Origin: Thermoplasmata archaeon
GTDB lineage: Archaea; Thermoplasmatota; Thermoplasmata; GCA-020350865
Assembly: GCA_020351895.1 (NCBI GenBank)
Contig: CP070672.1
Location: 15,660 to 22,463 of the forward strand
Direction: 5' to 3'
DNA: 6,804 bases
In this document: positions 1 through 5,059 of the stretch, piece by piece
Numbering within the stretch: position 1 is the stretch's first letter
How the letters are laid out: each line of letters opens with the position of its first letter
Notes under the pieces: model-generated
Databases searched by the model: none
Told to the model about the DNA's origin: nothing
What the model saw: only the letters and a program-made list of their open reading frames with translations
Position numbers and translations under genes: made by a program

Positions 1-820
1 ACAAATTTGAAAAAGGTGAGTTATCAGATTCTTGTATTTTGTTATCTATAATATTATTGTGATAGATTACATTATTTAATGAAGATTCCAGACGAATGCC
101 CCAACTATCGAATAGAGGACTGTATCCATTTTTATAAATAGTATTTTCAATTATCGTGCTGTTGTGTGAATGTGAAAAATGAATTCCCATTTCATTGTTT
201 GATGATATGTTATTCCCCCTGAACGTATTATTTGAAGAATAATAGCTATAGATACCATCAACTTCGCTGAAAGATATATTATTATCAAGAATGATGTTGT
301 GATCTGAATCGGATAAATAAATCCCATCTATGTTACTTAACGATATATTGTTATTTGCAATAATATTTTTTGAGGATAAATAGATATCAAAACCTATTGT
401 TGGATGAAAGATTTCATTATATGTGATACTGTTGCACATCGAAGATGTTAACGTTACCGAGACTCCAGAATTTAGAATGATATTTTTTGTTACTGTATTG
501 TAATTTGAGGAATGTTGAAGACCAATTCCGCCAGTGGAAAAGGTATTTCTTTCGATACTGTTATTCGATGAGTATCTTAAGCCGATACCACATTTATTTA
601 AATCATTATCATTTATCTTATTAAAATTTGAAGAGATTAAATAAATGCTTGAATGAAATTCATTACTTTCTATTAAATTATAATTTGAATCATGACAATA
701 AATTGAATATTTTTTGTTTGAATAAGAACTGCATGAGATGATATTGTTATTGCCGGAATTTTTTAAGAAAATCCCATAATTATTATTTGAGATATTATTA
801 TTCATAAACAGATTATCATT
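1..820 (-). pseudogene. Gene C, downstream part: beta-helix repeats in the same frame, 3'-partial, no start of its own
   Basis: After the TAA at 823-821 the same frame is open for 273 codons to the window edge, with no further stop. It encodes about eleven more PbH1 turns, each with the GIxLxxSxxNxI pattern (GIFLKNSGNN, GIGLRYSSNN, GIYLSDSDHN, GIHFSHSHNS, GIRLESSLNN). The last visible residues (IYHNNIIDNKIQ) match the place in gene B just before WDIGYPxGGNYWSDY, so the beta-helix is about to end there. No credible start exists: the first ATG, at 805, lacks a Shine-Dalgarno and falls inside a repeat. I therefore read this as the severed continuation of the gene starting at 1828, not as a separate gene. 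If the two lesions are sequencing or assembly errors, the intact gene would run from 1828 beyond position 1. Confidence 0.75.
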
Positions 821-847
821 TTATTTATAGAAGTTAAATCAATAATA
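815..847 (-). other. Probable pair of compensating frameshifts in gene C
   Basis: In the gene C frame this stretch reads Y-Y-stop-FNFYK-stop-NDNLFMNN. Read one base later, the middle gives IDLTSINK, which is what a helix turn should contain (GIDLTSxNKNDNLFMNNN). The simplest explanation is a loss of 2 or 5 bases near 842-847, where TAT TAT is followed by T GAT instead of GGx ATT GAT. A second loss of one A then lies in the A4 run near 818-822. Together they restore the frame. This is seen in the sequence; whether it is a real mutation or an error cannot be decided here. Confidence 0.7.
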
Positions 848-1828
848 GTTACCCGATGCATTATTATTTATAATATCGTTGTTTAGGGAGAAACCCAGCT
901 CAATTCCTACAGAACTATTTGAAAGTTCTTGATTTTTTACAATAACATTTTGGCAGTTAGCTAGGATGATCTGCCCCGCACCCATTGGGATAATACCACC
1001 AGTTCGATTCTTCCAATAATAAATAGGTTTTGTGGAAATCATATTTGATGTATCAATTATATGTGTATTCCAATGTTGAATAAGGTTTCCAGAGATAAAA
1101 ATCCCATTTTCAACCAATATATTTTGTGTGATATTATTCCCGACAGAATATTGGATATATATCCCATACTGGTCGACATTCAAGATTTTACTATTTGAAA
1201 TATTGTTGTTATCAATATAATTATTGTCACTTGATGGACCCAGAAATATGCCATATTTGTTGCCGAATAGTTCGTTTTCTGCAATATTATTATTATCCGA
1301 TATATTTACCAAAATTCCGCATCTTGCTTTTGAGAAGTTATTGGAAATTATGGTGTTTTCTCTAGAATTATAGATATGGATACCATAAGAAGAACCATAA
1401 TAGGGATAATAAACATTATGCGCTATCATACAATTCTCAGCATTATCAAGCTTTATTCCAGCTTTATATTTATACGGCCTGGCCAATGTAAATCCAGTAA
1501 TATTTACCCAATTTGCTTGGATGGTCATTACATCACCGGTTTTGTTAGCATCTATAGTTGTGTTCATCGAGCTATTGCCGATAATTGTTAATGATTTATC
1601 CACAACAACATTTTCATTGTAGGTACCATTCCAGACATAGATAATACTCCCAGCAGTGGCGTTGTCTATTGCATCCTGTATTCTTATATAGTCCTTTCCA
1701 CCGTCATCATCCACATAGAAAGTTTCACATTTACCTGTTTGGATGAATTTATAATTCAAATGGAAAGTTGTAAATATCGCAATAATAAGTATAAAACAAA
1801 GACCTAAAGATGAAACTTTCCTCCTCAA
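839..1828 (-). CDS. Gene C, N-terminal part: NosD-like right-handed beta-helix surface protein, interrupted
   Basis: The start chosen is TTG at 1828, with GGAGGT 6 nt upstream and overlapping gene B's TGA. The in-frame ATGs at 1918 and 1843 lie inside gene B and would add a tail that is just gene B's coding DNA read in another frame. The product (329 aa to the first stop) has a signal peptide (RRK, then a hydrophobic stretch CFILIIAIF). A NosD-type start follows (FYVDDDGG at 37-44, IQDAID at 50-55, SLTIIGN at 79-85), then PbH1 turns of about 22-24 residues (GIKLDN, GIHIYNS, GILVNIS, GIFLGPS, GIYIQYS). Residues 252-306 carry a distinctive HWNTH...YYWKN...GAGQIILANC module. It stops at TGA 841-839 in the middle of a helix turn (ASGNYY), followed by TAA at 823-821 in the same frame, and the homologous repeats then continue. 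The gene is therefore either truncated or affected by sequence errors. Many N-x-S/T sequons suggest glycosylation. Confidence 0.85.
   Translation of the reverse strand: MRRKVSSLGLCFILIIAIFTTFHLNYKFIQTGKCETFYVDDDGGKDYIRIQDAIDNATAGSIIYVWNGTYNENVVVDKSLTIIGNSSMNTTIDANKTGDVMTIQANWVNITGFTLARPYKYKAGIKLDNAENCMIAHNVYYPYYGSSYGIHIYNSRENTIISNNFSKARCGILVNISDNNNIAENELFGNKYGIFLGPSSDNNYIDNNNISNSKILNVDQYGIYIQYSVGNNITQNILVENGIFISGNLIQHWNTHIIDTSNMISTKPIYYWKNRTGGIIPMGAGQIILANCQNVIVKNQELSNSSVGIELGFSLNNDIINNNASGNYY
911..1075 (-). other. HWNTH/YYWKN module inside the gene C beta-helix
   Basis: These 55 residues do not follow the helix repeat pattern. They carry HWNTHIIDTSN, PIYYWKNRTGG, GAGQIILANC and VIVKNQELSN. 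I recognise this block as a recurrent element in archaeal NosD-like surface proteins, where it sits between helix turns. It is rich in aromatic and Asn residues and could be a loop or a binding face. Its function is unknown to me. Confidence 0.6.
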
Positions 1829-1841
1829 AGCGGCACCTCCC
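1825..1841 (-). promoter_or_regulatory. Gene B/C junction: Shine-Dalgarno and TTGA stop-start overlap
   Basis: The arrangement is the same as at the A/B junction: GGGAGGTG (1841-1834) within the Trp-Glu-Val codons of gene B, then TTG at 1828-1826 overlapping TGA at 1827-1825. GGAGGT is 6 nt from the TTG in both copies, although the spacer bases differ (ACTGAA against GCCGCT). This suggests selection on position and not simple copying alone. Confidence 0.85.
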
Positions 1842-4800
1842 ATATACAATCTGTTTTCGCGTGAACCCAGTAACCCTTCCCCACCTCGAGATAATCGTTC
1901 TCCCCAATTTCTTCCCATTTTTGTGTTTCTGAATTGTAGGTTTGTATCAAATCAACATCGGCTCTATTTGTTAGGTTTCTTAAAGCCTCGTTTCTTAATC
2001 TATTTGTTTTATCGGAATAACCGACGAGGTTCCATCCTGAATAAAGGTTTATAAATCGGGAAGTGGTAGGTCTATCCCCCTCTAAGTAGAGTGTGGTTCC
2101 TCCTTCCTTTGTTATATGAATCCAGATGCCCATTTGATAATTTATCTCAGACAAGTCGTTTAAGTGTGAGGGTTTGGATACATGGTAATGCTTCCATGGG
2201 TCACAGCTATCTGACGCGTCATACCATTGGAGGACATCGTATTCACCTTCGATGGATTTTAAGATCAACTCAAGATCCGACCCGGTTTGGTTCAGGGGTA
2301 TTGAGATTAAATTCCATCCTTCTTCTAAAAACGTTTGGAATGAAGGAGCAATAACTATTATTTTACAGGTATCCGTGTCGCTGTTACCTTGTTTATCTGT
2401 GACCGTAAGCGTAACATTATAGACACCAGGCGCCGAATAAATATGAGTGGGATTTTCCTCGGTGCTATTTGGTGACCCATCATTAAAATCCCATTCATAA
2501 GTGATAACCCCTATCTTGGTCGCATATCTAAGTTCATCTGAACCGGCTCGATAGCTAATGTGCGGAACTATCATACTATCTATATCAATAGAATTCGATA
2601 AATCAAAGTAACCATTGTCAAATTTATCTACACTATCGATTTTCCAGTTGCCATCGATTAAATTTGCATATTTTATTCTTTTATGGTATACATCTTCTTC
2701 ATAATAACTTATGTGCGGATTGTTATTTTTATCAAGAACCATTGAGCTTATTACAGATTTAACATCATGATCAACGATTTCAGAATGCCATTGGTTACCA
2801 TCCCATTTCATGTACTTGAGTTCAAAAGTCCAATAATTGTGCTCTTGATTGTGATATCGTTGGAAATAGGCTAAATGAGGATGATCAGAGCTGTCTAAAT
2901 CAAATCCACCATAATAGATATATTGATATCCATGCAAATCGGTTTCTATAACCTCCTTATCCCAATTGCTTCCATTCCTTTTTGCATAGTAAATTATATT
3001 ATCATCTTTATAGGAAATATGAGGATTATCGAAACTATCAAGAGAAAGCGTACCTGTTGAAAATCCAACATAAGGATCAACAATCTCATTGTTCCAATTG
3101 CTTCCATTCCACCATATATATTTAATATGACCACCACAACCAATTCGTCTTATTTTAATGATATGTGGAAAATCATTACTATCAAGACAAATGCTGGTTG
3201 AGGAAAGATAATCTTCAGAATCCACGGTTTCTATATCCCAGCTAATTCCATTCCATCTAGCATACTTGACAAGGGCATTTGTTTCATCGTAATAGCAAAT
3301 ATGTGGATAATCATTGCTATCGATTGCCAAGGAAGTGTGCAGTCCAATATTTTCACTTTGATTATCAACAATCTGTATTTCCCATGACTCTCCAATTCTT
3401 GATGCATACTTCAGTGGATCGCCACAAGGTGGATCGGGTGGAAGAGGGGGTGGAACAAAGTGATAATAGCTTATGTGGGGATTATCGCCGCTATCAACGG
3501 CTATAGAATTATAATTACCAATTTCATTGTCATGCTCCACAGTTTCTATTACCCATCCTTTTTCCTTATCATCACGGCTACCGTTTCCATTAAACTGCAC
3601 CTGCTCCCCAAGATAAACCTTTTGATCAGATCCAGCGTCAGCGTAAACAGATTTTATAACTGTTACTAGGCAAATATCCATATCTATATTTCCATCACTA
3701 TCAGTAACAATTAAAGTAACAATGTATTTTCCAGTATTTTTAAAAATATGAGCGGTATTAATGCCTGTGCAATTGGATGAGTTATCTCCAAAATTCCATT
3801 TGTATGATATTATATTTCCCATGGGATCGTAAGAATTTGAACCATCGAAATTCACGATTTCATTGATAAAAACGGTTTTATCCGCACCTGCGCAGGCTAT
3901 AGGTTGATAAGATGTTGGTATAACAGATTTATTGATCATACCTGTATAGGGTTCCATTAGAGGGTAATGATCAATTGAGTTGTAATCAATCTCATAATGG
4001 GTATCCCCTATATCATCACTGCCATTAATATTTTGGTCAGGCCCATGATAGTTATCTTGACCTGTATAATCAGACCAGTAATTTCCACCTATTGGGTAAC
4101 CAATATCCCAATAATTTAAGCCTGTCATATCGTAAGCTTGTTTTCCATTAGAAATGAAATTGTTTAGGTAAAGGATGTTATCATGTTTTCTAAAATCGTT
4201 TAATGGCGAATTAAAATATACCCCATAATTATTATTTGAAATGTTATTCCCAATGAATTTATTATAATCCGAATATCCAAAAAGATGTATGCCAACCCAA
4301 TGGTTTAAGACATTGTTATGGTTGATTTGATTGTATTTTGAGTATGCGAGTTCAATCCCTCTTGTATATGAAATATTGTTATATGGTATATTATTCAATG
4401 AATTGTTACTAATAGTAGTATAACAAGTATGAATGATGAATAGATTATAAGACAAGCTCATGTAGACCTTATTCTTATCGATTATATTATTGTTCGAATG
4501 CACCGATGCCACTCCTTGTGTGTTAAAGGAGAAAACATTTCCTGCAACTTTGTTTTCATCCGAATGGTTTAAGAAAATGCCTGCTTTGTTGTTTATTATG
4601 AGATTGTTATATATACTACAATTATTCACGTGATTGAGTTCTATTCCCGCATCATACCACCAAATAGGGTTTCTATTGCCCGTAATTTCACCGCTATTTT
4701 TAAAGGTGAAATTGGAAATTATCGAAAAATCAGAACAAACATTTATCACATCTTCAGAGAATCCTCCATTGATCACTGTATCATTCTTATCTTCACCTAT

Positions 4801-5046
4801 TATAGTTAAAGTCTTATAGACCACTAGATTTTCGAAATATACACCGCTTTTAACATAAATAGTATCTCCATCACTTGCTGCATCTATTGCATCCTGAATG
4901 CATGTATAATCAGCTCCACCATCATCATTAACATAAATCGTTGCTCCATGTGCATTCTCCACAACCTCAAGCCCCATATCCACCGAGATAAGAGTCCCTA
5001 AAACAAGCAGCAAACAAATCGATACTGAATTCAATTTCCTTCTCAA
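1825..5046 (-). CDS. Gene B: complete 1073-aa secreted beta-helix/PKD/propeller surface protein
   Basis: The start chosen is TTG at 5046, not the ATG at 5112: GGGAGGT lies 6 nt upstream, the TTG overlaps gene A's TGA, and the protein then begins directly with a signal peptide (RRK, then a hydrophobic core, residues 1 to about 35). Residues 36-84 match the NosD-type beginning (TIYVNDDGG, IQDAID, TIYV, LTIIGE). Residues 85 to about 303 are Asn-rich PbH1 beta-helix turns, closed by GGNYWSDY at 320-327. PKD1 spans 381-466 (WNFGD, YIVTLIVTD). PKD2 begins at 467-494, is interrupted by seven propeller repeats (497-846; blade Trp at 498, 555, 603, 651, 695, 753, 801), and resumes at 847-900 (YEWDFND, YNVTLTVTD). 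The tail (909-1073) is a double GWNL domain ending WEVPL. 'NosD-like' is a fold label and does not imply a role in nitrous oxide reduction. It is probably an exported, glycosylated surface protein with no visible membrane anchor. Confidence 0.93.
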   Translation of the reverse strand: MRRKLNSVSICLLLVLGTLISVDMGLEVVENAHGATIYVNDDGGADYTCIQDAIDAASDGDTIYVKSGVYFENLVVYKTLTIIGEDKNDTVINGGFSEDVINVCSDFSIISNFTFKNSGEITGNRNPIWWYDAGIELNHVNNCSIYNNLIINNKAGIFLNHSDENKVAGNVFSFNTQGVASVHSNNNIIDKNKVYMSLSYNLFIIHTCYTTISNNSLNNIPYNNISYTRGIELAYSKYNQINHNNVLNHWVGIHLFGYSDYNKFIGNNISNNNYGVYFNSPLNDFRKHDNILYLNNFISNGKQAYDMTGLNYWDIGYPIGGNYWSDYTGQDNYHGPDQNINGSDDIGDTHYEIDYNSIDHYPLMEPYTGMINKSVIPTSYQPIACAGADKTVFINEIVNFDGSNSYDPMGNIISYKWNFGDNSSNCTGINTAHIFKNTGKYIVTLIVTDSDGNIDMDICLVTVIKSVYADAGSDQKVYLGEQVQFNGNGSRDDKEKGWVIETVEHDNEIGNYNSIAVDSGDNPHISYYHFVPPPLPPDPPCGDPLKYASRIGESWEIQIVDNQSENIGLHTSLAIDSNDYPHICYYDETNALVKYARWNGISWDIETVDSEDYLSSTSICLDSNDFPHIIKIRRIGCGGHIKYIWWNGSNWNNEIVDPYVGFSTGTLSLDSFDNPHISYKDDNIIYYAKRNGSNWDKEVIETDLHGYQYIYYGGFDLDSSDHPHLAYFQRYHNQEHNYWTFELKYMKWDGNQWHSEIVDHDVKSVISSMVLDKNNNPHISYYEEDVYHKRIKYANLIDGNWKIDSVDKFDNGYFDLSNSIDIDSMIVPHISYRAGSDELRYATKIGVITYEWDFNDGSPNSTEENPTHIYSAPGVYNVTLTVTDKQGNSDTDTCKIIVIAPSFQTFLEEGWNLISIPLNQTGSDLELILKSIEGEYDVLQWYDASDSCDPWKHYHVSKPSHLNDLSEINYQMGIWIHITKEGGTTLYLEGDRPTTSRFINLYSGWNLVGYSDKTNRLRNEALRNLTNRADVDLIQTYNSETQKWEEIGENDYLEVGKGYWVHAKTDCIWEVPL
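1829..2256 (-). repeat. Direct repeat, copy 2 (3' end of gene B)
   Basis: This is the partner of 5047-5474 and encodes most of the double GWNL domain of gene B. Within the domain the two halves are themselves related: each starts at GWNL, contains D(V)LQ.YD or DLIQTYN, and ends GIWIHI or GYWVHAK. This points to an old internal duplication under the recent gene duplication. Confidence 0.85.
2347..3648 (-). other. PKD2 of gene B, split by the propeller insert
   Basis: The first part, 3559-3648, encodes AGSDQKVYLGEQVQFNGNGS, and the second part, 2347-2508, encodes ITYEWDFNDGSP, HIYSAPGVYNVTLTVTD and a final beta strand. The two parts make one ordinary PKD domain once the 350-residue insert (2509-3558) is removed. 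The insertion lies in the loop before the YxWDF strand. Confidence 0.75.
2509..3558 (-). repeat. Seven blade-like repeats in gene B
   Basis: The repeat family is the same as in gene A, with seven units starting WVIETVE, WEIQIVD, WDIETVD, WNNEIVD, WDKEVIE, WHSEIVD and WKIDSVD. Spacing is less regular (57, 48, 48, 44, 58, 48). Unit 1 has a Pro-rich loop (VPPPLPPDPP, 3427-3456) and unit 5 has a long loop. Unit 3 replaces PHISY with PHIIK. The second half of the interrupted PKD domain follows directly. Confidence 0.75.
3649..3906 (-). other. Intact PKD domain (PKD1) of gene B
   Basis: It contains the usual PKD signs in order: ADKTVFINEIVNFDGS, then SYDPMGNIISYKWNFGD, then AHIFKNTGKYIVTLIVTD. Here only a few residues separate SYDP from SYKW. 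It is the internal standard showing that PKD2 of the same protein is split. PKD domains are Ig-like spacers or binding modules of surface proteins. Confidence 0.85.
4066..4941 (-). other. NosD-like beta-helix region of gene B
   Basis: It begins TIYVNDDGGADYTCIQDAID, continues with Asn-rich PbH1 turns (GIELNHVNN, GIFLNHSDEN, GIELAYSKYN, GIHLFGYSDYN, GVYFNSP) and ends with WDIGYPIGGNYWSDY. This class of helix often binds or acts on polysaccharide, but no catalytic residues can be named here. It lacks the HWNTH module found in gene C. Confidence 0.85.
4945..5046 (-). other. Signal peptide of gene B
   Basis: Basic LRRK is followed by a hydrophobic core (ICLLLVLGTLI) and a small-residue exit near NAHGA, just before the TIYVNDDGG start of the mature domain. 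The same layout in gene C (LRRK, then CFILIIAIF) supports both TTG starts and Sec-type export of both proteins. The exact cleavage site is a guess. Confidence 0.7.
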
Positions 5047-5059
5047 TTCAGTACCTCCC
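5043..5059 (-). promoter_or_regulatory. Gene A/B junction: Shine-Dalgarno and TTGA stop-start overlap
   Basis: On the minus strand GGGAGGT (5059-5053) lies 6 nt before TTG (5046-5044), and the TGA of gene A is 5045-5043, giving the 4-nt overlap TTGA. The Shine-Dalgarno bases are also the codons for Trp-Glu-Val at the end of gene A. This fixes the start of gene B and implies translational coupling by reinitiation. Confidence 0.85.

Noticed and set aside
1..800. CRISPR-like or satellite DNA repeats suggested by recurring AAT-rich words
   Set aside because: The recurrence comes from Asn-rich beta-helix turns in a continuous reading frame; there are no identical repeats with regular spacers.
803..820. 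A separate gene starting at the ATG at 805
   Set aside because: There is no Shine-Dalgarno, the ATG falls within a helix turn, and there would be no signal peptide. The reading frame and repeats continue those of the gene starting at 1828.
1829..1918. N-terminal extension of gene C from the ATG at 1918 (or 1843)
   Set aside because: It lies inside gene B in another frame. A matching extension before gene B (5047-5112) resembles it only because the underlying DNA is duplicated. GGAGGT 6 nt before TTG and the following signal peptide fix the real start.
2091..2354. Plus-strand reading frame MWFLLPLLYESR..., which has a look-alike at 5309-5512
   Set aside because: The conservation of the two frames is explained by the 428-bp DNA repeat of the GWNL-coding region. 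There is no ribosome binding site and no known domain, and both are fully antisense to genes with clear domains.
2509..3558. Sialidase-type BNR repeats
   Set aside because: The Asp-box SxDxGxxW is not present in the repeats; PHISY and LKYA motifs take its place. Sialidase activity is not supported.
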